This document shows, piece after piece, positions 26,101 through 33,142 of a stretch of DNA of 38,534 bases. Where the stretch lies: assembly GCA_028284885.1 (NCBI GenBank), contig JANQQW010000241.1, forward strand, positions 1 to 38,534. The letters run 5' to 3'. Numbering within the stretch: position 1 is the stretch's first letter; every line of letters starts with the position of its first letter. Both the position numbers and the translations under genes were made by a program. The DNA is from Planctomycetaceae bacterium (GTDB lineage Bacteria > Planctomycetota > Planctomycetia > Planctomycetales > Planctomycetaceae). The notes beneath the pieces are model-generated. The model searched no databases. It was not told where the DNA came from and was given only the letters and a program-made list of their open reading frames with translations.

Positions 26101-27179
26101 GAAAGTGACTCGAGATACCGTCTCTCGTCGGTCTTCTCCTCGGCCTCTTGACGCCCCCGTTCGGCGAATCGCTGGTCCTGCTCGTAGCCAACCTGATTGA
26201 GGTTCTTGACGTTCCGATTGATGATCTGGGCGACGCGCCGGGCGTCCCGAAAGTAGTAGAGCGGGACGACGCGAGTGTCGACGCGATCCGCGGGGTTCGC
26301 CGTTTCCTTCTCGTCGCCCGGCTTCAGGAAGCGGGGAAACTCCACCTGATTCCCCGGCTGCCTGCCCCCCGGTACTTCCAGCGTCTTCTCGATCTTGTTG
26401 GATTGGCCCAGTCGATCCGCCAGGTTCGTGATGGTCAGCGTGTAGAAGCCTGGGTTGAGAGTTCGGTAGTTCAGGGTCAGCGTTCGTTCATCGACGTCGT
26501 ACTCGGGATCGGGAATGTGCGCGACCGTTGTCGTTGCCTCGGCCGGACCATGCTCGTCGTCGACTCGTACCAACTGCCTGAGCTCGAACGTGGCCGCTTC
26601 GACGGCTTTCGGGTCGAGGTCGCATTCCTTCAGCGTCACGTGGATCCGACCACTGCCTCCGGGGAATCGTTCCACTTCGTAGGTCTTCGCCGCCGGCGAT
26701 TGTGTGTCGACCAGCCACCATGCCACCGCGTATTGGGAGTACAACGACTTTGGAGGTTCTGAAGAGTCTTCGTACTTCACCCGAACGGTAACCTTGATGG
26801 GCGCGTCGAAGCCGTTCTTTCGAACCGTCAGTGTGCCGATCGCCTGCGTCATGCCGGCCCCCACTTTGATCTTTCCTGTTGCGCTCTCCTTCAGGAATGC
26901 GTACTCAGGTTCGTTGACCTCAACTGCGATCTCCTTCGCCGTGTAGTCATTCAGAGTGCCGACGGTGACTTCGAAGGGGATGTCGAGAGTCTTGCCGTCA
27001 AAGTTAGTATTCGCGGGGCGAATGCGAATACCGGGACACGACGATTTCTCGTCCAGCTTGAGGGTGGTGCTCGGTTTGATCTCGATCGTCGGCGGCGCCT
27101 GCGCGAGGGCCAGCGTGGGGGCCACCGGGTGGGCGGCTGCGACGAGCCCGAGGATGAGCAGTGTCCGAGCGTGTGACAT
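23091..27179 (-). CDS. Giant secretin-like exported protein with long coiled coils
   Basis: The 1362-residue protein has a signal peptide (1-27, ending LALAQA) and a beta-rich N-terminal region to about 290. A secretin N-domain-like start follows (VVPLYYFRDARRVAQIINRN, about 305-324). It appears split by a charged coiled coil at about 335-485, and resumes at 510-555 (SITVVGTGRLQLRGPIAGIN, then RMIDQIDSPVGQVKVGIHTV). About 600 mostly helical residues come next. A C-terminal part at about 1177-1290 shares the outer-membrane secretin signature, with GVPLFEDLPGIGPLFR before the last strands. By family, it may form or cap an outer-membrane channel. The ATG at 27179 has GAGG 8 bases upstream. It is probably the last gene of a three-gene transcript. 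No secretion ATPase is nearby. Confidence 0.75.
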   Translation of the reverse strand: MSHARTLLILGLVAAAHPVAPTLALAQAPPTIEIKPSTTLKLDEKSSCPGIRIRPANTNFDGKTLDIPFEVTVGTLNDYTAKEIAVEVNEPEYAFLKESATGKIKVGAGMTQAIGTLTVRKNGFDAPIKVTVRVKYEDSSEPPKSLYSQYAVAWWLVDTQSPAAKTYEVERFPGGSGRIHVTLKECDLDPKAVEAATFELRQLVRVDDEHGPAEATTTVAHIPDPEYDVDERTLTLNYRTLNPGFYTLTITNLADRLGQSNKIEKTLEVPGGRQPGNQVEFPRFLKPGDEKETANPADRVDTRVVPLYYFRDARRVAQIINRNVKNLNQVGYEQDQRFAERGRQEAEEKTDERRYLESLSVQDAQRTRRAESEAQQLREQLAEAQRRTEELTVQNAVIANQVEKLKELEDEEKKKELEFRYGLVKSRNDAELEQLAKTVPSLQSQVNAMPARIQALQEKEIESRNRVQRAESSELRTAQERFRREVVAGLSDPETYVAGKVSSQDPVTQVSITVVGTGRLQLRGPIAGINKIRRMIDQIDSPVGQVKVGIHTVQVNGEHGDRMDLVYEGINREIAHSRFLVNTSMRLFRKAVTQVGNEVASFADDPSSLEQFAQVCPREVLEGRSQEMRDLRYVYLFFGADFVDELRDMDSELLNTRNKLLSINSIDNISLAGALYVTALADHPVRQMILSRYQTLVQTELPAREVEYVRALTRVNVRGNRIRNLSMQKQLECDAKRAAEIYFSADRNYRFPNMITFFNNEQFSRGRLNPVQVATIRLAQVLKAQLVSELKHKNHVLEYSLLEVRPGETEQEEREALKSAEDARDAAERKLNEANKVFAEFMRATRRVNWTAQGQQELEASLALIESRGGRRALGVALARAVRKFQDRLEQADDLEGLEGELELARLSTRIVEHALEALGADGDTQMQLGSAIDTQLTKSLVSGVDDILTVSSRLLAAETQLDAAERNLRASELDYETKRKRMFAKRLLEQFMDEQEEKTVDLKEALRSHASNVDNYLKRLAIAIEDDVSAQFYEPAFQRIRRVSRTYDVTLGQIETTTVLTNNRTLAKVDPAASFEFDLPRRDPLLLEAFEGSKALATEYGNLLQDGTFLAGTSLLAGQPAAGIVGGNAPMQGIPGLPISQGGPPNQFGAELQKLIPDPEIYKFETGTGFEIRPVIQPDGESIAYTFDYMYTTNVREPVRADEKHLGRVKRHFVHTDVQTSSYELREVSRYTVALKASRTARGVPLFEDLPGIGPLFRPLPSDESSLQTNIILASSTVYPTMFDLAGLRWSPHEEAVQSSRLVEEKSNALNRRQELKTYLMQTTRDRVNREIGIPNPQIRPIEIPSGHPPSTVPSPRPPLR

Positions 27180-27244
27180 GAGAACCTCGATGTCCTGTCT
27201 TGGTTGTGATCGAACAGAAGTAGGGTGGTGCCGACGAGTGTCGA

Positions 27245-28060
27245 TCAGCGATTGGTCGGGAGAAAGCGGGTGGCGTCGCGGAACTGTCGGCCTCCCGCCT
27301 CGCGGAGTTCCTCCTGGGCGGCTCGCTCATCGGCCTGTTGACCGAGGCTGCGGAGTTGCTGGATTCCGGGCAGGATCGCGACGCCCGCCCCGACCCTGGA
27401 CACCACGTACGAGCCGGCCGCGCTGGCCGCTCCCACGGCGCCCTTGGCCACTTCGCCCGTTCCCCGCGCGACGTCCTTCACGTCGTTCAGGAACCGACTG
27501 CGGCGACTTGCCTCGCGGACGTCCGCCTTGAGTTCCGCGGTGTTCTCGCGAATCTCCCGTCCGAGACCGCGACCGCGAACGTTCTTCACGACGATGCACT
27601 TGGGCAGCAGGTGCGAGAACTTCACGACGACACGCCGATCGGTGTAGACATATGTGATCGAGTGCTCGGTGTGTGCCACGAGCGGGGCGCCGGCGGGAAG
27701 AACGACGTCGATGTACGCCTGTTTCCCCGTCTTGGGGTGCTTCGCCACGACGATCGTCGGCCCGCCGTTGAGGATTGGAGCCTGGAACTCCTTGTCCCCG
27801 CTGTAGTAGTAGCGGTGGACGTGAAGGGTCGGCGGAATCTCCACCTGGCCATCCTCGACCAAGACGGCCGGTAGCCCGGTCTCGTGCACCCCCGGGTCCA
27901 GAACGACGAGTTCGTTCAGCCCAGGAACTCGAGGCTGGGCTTGGACGGTCGTCGCGAACAAGCCAACGAAAAGCAGTCCGCAGGCTGCGGAGAGATGGCG
28001 TCCGTCCACATTGAGGCTCCGGCTCGAGTCCATTCGAGCGGCCGCGCGGCAACATGCCAT
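27245..28060 (-). CDS. Exported protein of unknown function
   Basis: The product of 271 residues (from ATG 28060, or 262 from ATG 28033) has a hydrophobic N-terminal signal (HLSAACGLLFVGLFATTVQA). A beta-rich domain follows at about 45-160 (LNELVVLDPG, LHVHRYYYSGDKEF, YIDVVLPAGAPLV). A basic, helical region with a Gly/Ala-rich stretch (GAVGAASAAGSYVVSRVGAG) follows and could be a membrane-associating segment. I recognise no family. It lies between the other exported minus-strand genes, 28 bases after the 28089-28757 gene and 65 bases before the giant gene. The three probably act together at the cell envelope. Neither start has a clear ribosome site. Confidence 0.65.
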   Translation of the reverse strand: MACCRAAARMDSSRSLNVDGRHLSAACGLLFVGLFATTVQAQPRVPGLNELVVLDPGVHETGLPAVLVEDGQVEIPPTLHVHRYYYSGDKEFQAPILNGGPTIVVAKHPKTGKQAYIDVVLPAGAPLVAHTEHSITYVYTDRRVVVKFSHLLPKCIVVKNVRGRGLGREIRENTAELKADVREASRRSRFLNDVKDVARGTGEVAKGAVGAASAAGSYVVSRVGAGVAILPGIQQLRSLGQQADERAAQEELREAGGRQFRDATRFLPTNR

Positions 28061-28088
28061 GCGATCGACTGAATCGTTTCAACCGGAG

Positions 28089-28757
28089 TCATCGGTCATG
28101 CCGGTAGACGACGTCGACCTGTATACGCGTGGTCCCCTGGAAATGGGCCCGCGCAACGCCACGGAGCTGCAAGGTGAACGGATGCGGCACTTGTCGCTCA
28201 ACCCACACCGACTCACTCGCCGACCAAACCCCCGGAACTCGGGCGACCGCTACAGATTCACCCGGCCCCGCCAAGCCCCTGACGCGAACGGTGACGTGGC
28301 CGCGTCGGATGGCACCGGCATCGCCACCAGAGTGCAGAAGCAATCCCGTGAGTCGGAATGAACCCTCCTCGTCCAAGATCGCCCCGCAGTCGGACAGAGT
28401 GACTGGACCTGCCACGACGTCGTCGCAAACGAAGCGCTTCTCCGCCACGTCAACGGCGGTTGCCCGCTCGATCAACTCCCTCGACCGAATTCGGACTCCG
28501 GTCGCCTTGGTGTAGGTATTGACTGTGGTGCGGGTGCGGAGACGACCGTTCGGACGTGAACCTTTGACTGGAATCGCCAGTTCCGATGTGACGGTTGCCG
28601 TCGTACGACGGGGAAGCAATCCGAACTCGAGTCGCTGGTAGTCGTACCTGCACGGCACGCCGCACTTGGAACGCGTGAAGCGCATGTGCAGCGGACCAGC
28701 CATCGCGACGACAGGCAAGGTCGCAGCAAGTATCGACGCCACCAATCGAAGTCTCAT
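28089..28757 (-). CDS. Exported protein of unknown function
   Basis: The 222-residue product opens with a clear signal peptide (MRLRLVASILAATLPVVAMA). The rest is beta-rich, with RYDYQRLEFGLLPRRT, a CDDVVAGPVTLSDCGAILDE segment bearing two cysteines, and a C-terminal VQLDVVYR-like strand. No known family is evident. The ATG at 28757 was chosen because it begins the signal peptide. A weak GGTGG lies upstream. It is the first gene of the exported three-gene set read towards the integrase. Confidence 0.65.
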   Translation of the reverse strand: MRLRLVASILAATLPVVAMAGPLHMRFTRSKCGVPCRYDYQRLEFGLLPRRTTATVTSELAIPVKGSRPNGRLRTRTTVNTYTKATGVRIRSRELIERATAVDVAEKRFVCDDVVAGPVTLSDCGAILDEEGSFRLTGLLLHSGGDAGAIRRGHVTVRVRGLAGPGESVAVARVPGVWSASESVWVERQVPHPFTLQLRGVARAHFQGTTRIQVDVVYRHDR

Positions 28758-28943
28758 GTCACACCACCGTTTGGTTCCCAACAGTCTCGTATTCGGCAAT
28801 GGCAGCATGCTCCATCAAATGCGGTCCACTCGCCCGCGCAATCACGCAGACGGGGAGAACAGCAACGGACCGAATAGCTGAACCAGCGAATACAGAACAT
28901 GGCCCTGCATCCTACAAACTCGACTCGCTCAACAACCTCCGCG

Positions 28944-29147
28944 TCACGTCGCATTTGCCGACCTGGCAACCATGTCCACGATCGCAGAACGTGTGGAGGG
29001 GGAGAGCGAGGCCCAGTGCGCGACGAGACGGAGAAGGTCGTGGTCGACTGCACCGGAGTCTGCACCTCTCTCGAGGGCATTCATCACCTTAACGGTGTGA
29101 GCAGTGGAGGTTGTGACAGCAGGTTCAACACCTGCGGGGTGTACTGA
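28944..29147 (-). other. int: Displaced 3' coding segment of the integrase gene
   Basis: Reading the minus strand from the att core at 29147 in the integrase frame gives SVHPAG and then 61 further codons ending in TGA at 28944. The tail begins VEPAVTTSTAHTVKVMNALE and ends with a helical stretch (LLRLVAHWASLSPSTRSAIV, then DMVARSANAT). Joining the two island ends by recombination in the core makes a continuous gene of 476 codons. The LxxxxxxWxxLxxxxRxxIxxMV spacing is one I associate with the C-termini of planctomycete integrases. In the integrated state this segment has no start codon or ribosome site of its own in this frame. Confidence 0.75.
29131..29147. repeat. attR core (distal end)
   Basis: CCTGCGGGGTGTACTGA is identical to the attL core at 18756-18772. 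To its left the element supplies GCAGGTTCAACA, so a T-arm-like hairpin is kept although the loop differs from the tRNA. To its right the chromosome resumes. Confidence 0.85.
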
Positions 29148-29156
29148 GTTACGGCG

Positions 29157-29186
29157 AACAGCCGCTGGAGCGTTCCAGCGGCTGTT
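29157..29186 (+). terminator. Perfect 13-bp hairpin, probable original tRNA-Arg terminator
   Basis: AACAGCCGCTGGA (29157-29169) and TCCAGCGGCTGTT (29174-29186) pair perfectly around a GCGT loop, starting 9 bases after the attR core. If the island is removed, the hairpin starts 13 bases after the tRNA discriminator, as expected for a tRNA terminator. No long T-run follows. Confidence 0.7.
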
Positions 29187-29443
29187 CCCCTTACCTGCCG
29201 TCTTCGGTGCGTTCGCAGCTCTTGCGGCGGCTCGCTGGGCAGTTCGATCGGCGCCGGGCTCGACGCGAAGCCATTTTGAAGTCCGTGGGCGGAACTGGCC
29301 TTCTCGTCGTGGAGCCCGTCACCAGGCCGTGCGACCACTCCGGACGCCTCTCGGCTTTGGACCGAGCCGACTCTGAGGACTGGCGGGGTTGAGCACGAAG
29401 CCCCGACAGCTTCTCGAAGTCTCGTGTTCCGGCGGTCCGAGGA
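29187..29443. other. Intergenic stretch, no gene seen
   Basis: The 257 bases between the displaced hairpin and the stop of the esterase gene hold no reading frame with a recognisable product and no obvious repeat. Confidence 0.5.
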
Positions 29444-31621
29444 CTACTTGCCGGCGCCGACTACGGACTCGAAGGTCGGGCCGACGCGGATCTCGTCGAA
29501 CTGGCCTTCGCCGCTCAGCACCAGCCGGCTGAGCTTGGACTGGTCGATGTCGAACGGAACGGAGGCACGGCCCTCCTTCTCGGGCAGCTCGAGGTCGGGG
29601 CCGACCTGGAAGGGCACGAAGCTGTCGTTCTCCCCGTTCTTCCCCCAGACGATCCTGCCCACCACGAGCGTCGGCGTGTTGGGTCGAGTGCCGGTGATTC
29701 GCCGCGGCTGAACCTGTCCCTTCACCACGACGACCGTCTCGTACTGTCGCGCTGTGGACCGGAAGCCGACGCCTTCCGCAAGGTCTTCACTCCGGAGAGT
29801 CACTTCTCCCCCGCCCTGTCGGTGGGTGGCTCCCTTGCCCGTGGTGAAGACGTAGCTGATCCACAGGGTGGCGCCGTCCTCGAACAGGCCCGCCTCGTCG
29901 AGGCTGCCGTCGAGTTCGACGTAGCCCCCGTTGCTCCAGCGATGGGTGCTCCCACGATTGCCGGTCACCGGCAGGACGCCGTACTCCAGGCCCCCGGCCT
30001 CGGTCGCCGGCACTCGCTCGGGGTTCTTGTCGCCGAGATAGACGTAGCCGCCCTTCGTCCCGTGCGCCCCTCCCCTTCCGACGAGGCTCTGGGGCTCTCC
30101 GGAAACGCCGGGGTAGTCGAAGGGCTCGTAGACCAACGCGCCGCCGGGGTCGGCCGGGCCAAGGTTCACCGCCAGCGTTGCGGGAGTCACCTTGCCCGTG
30201 GTCGGGTGGACGGAGTAGACGACCTTGCCCGTGGTCGGTGCCCGTTCGTCCTCGAAGCTGCGGCTGTCGGCGGGCAGCGCCTCCGCGACCACCTTGCCGT
30301 CACGCGTGAGTTGAAACCCTTCGTATCTGCCCTTGGCCTTCCAGCTGAGCACGACGCCGTTGGTACTGCGGAAAGCCTTCAACTCCGCAACGGAAGTGTC
30401 GCAGGACGCCCGCAGCTGTCGTGCACCCGAGGGCAGGGTCAGCACGAGCTGGTAGGTGTTGGCGCCGGGAAGTGCGGCCGCGTCGACGTACGTCGTTCGA
30501 GTGGGCGACAACTCGACGTCGACTCTCTCGCCGTTGCGCAGGATCTCGACGCCGTGCGGCTTCTCGCTGCCAAGCTGCCAGTTCAGCTGGACGCCCTCCG
30601 CACTGCCGTGGGCCACCAAGCGTGAGGGCCCCTTCGGTTCGTTCAGCCGGGACATCTCCGCGGCCATGGCGGTGCCGATGTTGGTGTAGCTCCGCGCATG
30701 GTTGTTCCAGTGGTAGCCCACCTTGTCTGCGGGGCCGTCTCCGTCGAACTTGAAACCCATCTTGGCCGGACCGTAGGGCTTGTCGGTGTCGACGACGGCC
30801 ACGTTTCCCGCGAACTGCGGGTACTTCTCCTCGTCGGCCATGGCGAGTTGGCCCTGCTTGATCAGGGAGCCCTCGGTCTGGATCATGCCGCTCGTGGCGA
30901 TGACGACCGGAAGATCCGGTACGCCGAGACCGTGCTCGTTGCTGCGGATGTCCCCGATGAAGGCCGCGAGGTTGGCCTCGTAGTCGGCATCGAGCCCGCC
31001 GTACTGGTCGTTCCAGCCCTGGTGCCAGCACAGGCCGGCGATCTCCATGCCCTGCCCTGCGTAGGCCGGGAAGTAGGTGCCGACGTTCTCGGTCACGTCG
31101 TTCACGATCCTCAGGACCTCGTGGTAGTAGAACCCGGGGTCCGCGGGGACGACCGGCTTCGGGTACTTGCCGACGCTGGGTGGCAGGAAGTCGTGACCGA
31201 GGCTCTTACCGCCCCAGCAGGCCTTGACGACCAGCACCTGGCCCTCGTGGGCATCGCCGATCGCGTGGCCGAAGCCGATCTCCGGTCCCACCTGGCCACC
31301 ACTGGATCCGTAGCCCGGTTCCAGCCCGCCGTACTTGGACTCCCTCGGGGACTGGTCCAGGTAGATCCAGACGTCCTCACGCTGCACCCACTGTCCGTCG
31401 TCCCGAACGAGGAACTGGTATTCCTGGTTCGGGTCGTTCTGGACCAGGTGCCGAAGAGAGTTCCCTCCTTCACCCTCGACGGCTCCCTTGCCCTGCATGT
31501 TGGACTGGCCGACCAGGACGTAGATCTTCACCGGAGGTTCGGCTCGTAGCGTCGAAGCCGTCAGAAGCGACGCAGCCAAGATCGACAGTCGGTGCAGCGG
31601 ATGTGTGAAGCGGGTCTTCAT
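29444..31621 (-). CDS. Secreted SASA-family (sialate O-acetylesterase-like) carbohydrate esterase
   Basis: The 725-residue protein has a signal peptide (residues 1-27, ending LRAE). A catalytic domain of the SASA/DUF303 esterase family follows: IYVLVGQSNMQGKG (nucleophile S40), the CWHQGWND block and a late GYHWNNHA segment carrying the likely catalytic His. Such enzymes remove acetyl groups from sialic acids or plant and algal polysaccharides. From about residue 345 there are fibronectin-like strands, and the last ~200 residues look like a LamG-type carbohydrate-binding fold. The ATG at 31621 begins the signal peptide. The longer upstream frame is non-homologous. It lies 164 bases downstream of the DUF1552 gene on the same strand. 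Confidence 0.87.
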   Translation of the reverse strand: MKTRFTHPLHRLSILAASLLTASTLRAEPPVKIYVLVGQSNMQGKGAVEGEGGNSLRHLVQNDPNQEYQFLVRDDGQWVQREDVWIYLDQSPRESKYGGLEPGYGSSGGQVGPEIGFGHAIGDAHEGQVLVVKACWGGKSLGHDFLPPSVGKYPKPVVPADPGFYYHEVLRIVNDVTENVGTYFPAYAGQGMEIAGLCWHQGWNDQYGGLDADYEANLAAFIGDIRSNEHGLGVPDLPVVIATSGMIQTEGSLIKQGQLAMADEEKYPQFAGNVAVVDTDKPYGPAKMGFKFDGDGPADKVGYHWNNHARSYTNIGTAMAAEMSRLNEPKGPSRLVAHGSAEGVQLNWQLGSEKPHGVEILRNGERVDVELSPTRTTYVDAAALPGANTYQLVLTLPSGARQLRASCDTSVAELKAFRSTNGVVLSWKAKGRYEGFQLTRDGKVVAEALPADSRSFEDERAPTTGKVVYSVHPTTGKVTPATLAVNLGPADPGGALVYEPFDYPGVSGEPQSLVGRGGAHGTKGGYVYLGDKNPERVPATEAGGLEYGVLPVTGNRGSTHRWSNGGYVELDGSLDEAGLFEDGATLWISYVFTTGKGATHRQGGGEVTLRSEDLAEGVGFRSTARQYETVVVVKGQVQPRRITGTRPNTPTLVVGRIVWGKNGENDSFVPFQVGPDLELPEKEGRASVPFDIDQSKLSRLVLSGEGQFDEIRVGPTFESVVGAGK

Positions 31622-31785
31622 GCGTTGTGTTGGCTCGACTTGGGACACGTTGCAAGTTGGAACTCGCCGCGAACGACACGCAGCGAGTTCCGGCAGGTGG
31701 ACTCGGAACGGACAGCCGAATCCTCCCGTCGAATCCGTCGTGAGCTGACCCTGCTCGCAGCAGTCTGGGGGAGTGGGCCGACGAC

Positions 31786-33090
31786 TCAACCGAGCACTTC
31801 GGTGACGTCCGCCGTGCTGTCGGCGAACGCCTTCGTTGGTTGGTCGAGCTGGTTGGCGATCGTGACGAACAGGTTCGAGAGCGGGACGTGGTCGCCGTAG
31901 TGCAGGTGCGAGCCGTGCCGGAAGCCCATGTTCGCTCCGCCGCTGAGGATGATCGGGTAGTTGACGGCCCGGTGGGTCTTGCTCGTGGCGCACCCGTAGA
32001 AGCAGAGCGTGTTGTCTAGCAGGGTTCCGTCCCCCTCCTGGATCGAGTCGAGCTTCTTGACGAAGTTGGCGTGCATCTCGTTGAGGAAGCCGATGTACTT
32101 CGCGACGTCGGCGAAGTCCTTCTTCTCGTGTGACAACTTGTGGGACGAGGTTCGCAGGCCGACCGCGGTCGGGAAGGAGTCGGTCAGGCCGGCCTCTTCA
32201 CTGGCGGTCTGGTAGGTGGCCACGCGCGTGCTGTCGGTCTGGAACGCGAGGGCGAGCAGGTCGTACATCACGGTGAGGTACTCGCGCGGACTCGTGGGGT
32301 TCACGTCGAGGGCGAGGCTGTCGCCGTCGACCTCGGGTTTGGGAGTGTCCTGCCACTGCCGCCCCCGTTCGGTCATCCGCTCGACCTCGCGGACGGAGGC
32401 GAGGTACTCGTCCATCTTCGCGCGGTCGGCCGCTCCCAGGCGACGACTGAGATCCCGTGCCTCGCCGAGAACCTCGTCGATGATGCTCCCCCGGCTGGCG
32501 AGCGCGTTCTTCTCGGACTCGGTGGTTCGGCCGAACAGGCGACGGAAGATCTCGGCGGGCTCGTTCATCGACGGGATCGGTCGGCCGCTGCGGTCGAAGG
32601 ACAGCGTCGCGGAGCGGTACGGACGATTCACGCCGCCGAAGGACGACATGACCAACGACTGGAACCGGGTCTCGTTGCCGAGCGAACTCGCCACGTGCTG
32701 GTCGATGGAGATCGACTGCTTGTCGTACGTCTTGAGGATGTTCGCGCCGGTCAGGAAGTAGTCCGCACCCTTGTGGGCGGAGGTTCCGCGCATCGACGGG
32801 TGGGAGAGCCCCGAGAGGTACGTGACCTTCTCCTTCATGGGCACGAGGCACTCGTGCATCTTCGGGAGCTGGTAGTCGCGGCCCTCGCCGAGCGGGAACC
32901 AGCCGTGGTCGAGCCGGTCCGGGGCGTCGTCGGCCGGCATGGGCACGCCGTACGCGAAGTAGCCGGCGAAGAACCGCTTCTTCGGCGCGGCCGCCGCGTC
33001 CGCCCCCATGCACTCCAGCCATGGGAGCGCCAGGCACACGCCCGCGGACTTCAGGACGGTTCGGCGGTTGAGGTGCCAGGGCTTCTGCAT
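31786..33090 (-). CDS. DUF1552 family Tat-exported protein (first copy)
   Basis: The 434-residue planctomycete DUF1552 protein has a twin-arginine signal (NRRTVLKSAG, R9-R10) followed by LALPWLE. Family marks are FAYGVPMP, LSGLSHPSMRG with ADYFLTG, the SIDQHVA segment, YDLLALAFQTDSTRVATY and a C-terminal HYGDHVPLSNLFVTIANQL. The molecular role is unknown. The genes are almost always next to a DUF1592-type cytochrome, as here (52 bases after it), so the two are thought to act in one exported complex or pathway. The ATG at 33090 fits the Tat signal. Confidence 0.9.
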   Translation of the reverse strand: MQKPWHLNRRTVLKSAGVCLALPWLECMGADAAAAPKKRFFAGYFAYGVPMPADDAPDRLDHGWFPLGEGRDYQLPKMHECLVPMKEKVTYLSGLSHPSMRGTSAHKGADYFLTGANILKTYDKQSISIDQHVASSLGNETRFQSLVMSSFGGVNRPYRSATLSFDRSGRPIPSMNEPAEIFRRLFGRTTESEKNALASRGSIIDEVLGEARDLSRRLGAADRAKMDEYLASVREVERMTERGRQWQDTPKPEVDGDSLALDVNPTSPREYLTVMYDLLALAFQTDSTRVATYQTASEEAGLTDSFPTAVGLRTSSHKLSHEKKDFADVAKYIGFLNEMHANFVKKLDSIQEGDGTLLDNTLCFYGCATSKTHRAVNYPIILSGGANMGFRHGSHLHYGDHVPLSNLFVTIANQLDQPTKAFADSTADVTEVLG

Positions 33091-33142
33091 GGAAACGGCC
33101 TACGGGCTTGATTGGGTGGGACGACGGCATTCGGCCGTCTCA

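Noticed and set aside
28754-29080. 108-codon minus-strand frame near the right end of the island
   Set aside because: It lies in a different frame from the integrase tail, is Arg/Cys-rich and has no ribosome site. The overlapping tail frame explains the coding signal better.
29062-29143. A second tRNA ending at attR
   Set aside because: The acceptor and T arm can be drawn, but there is no proper D arm, the anticodon stem has a mismatch and the length is 82. The same bases encode the displaced integrase tail, so it is only a tRNA 3'-end duplicate.
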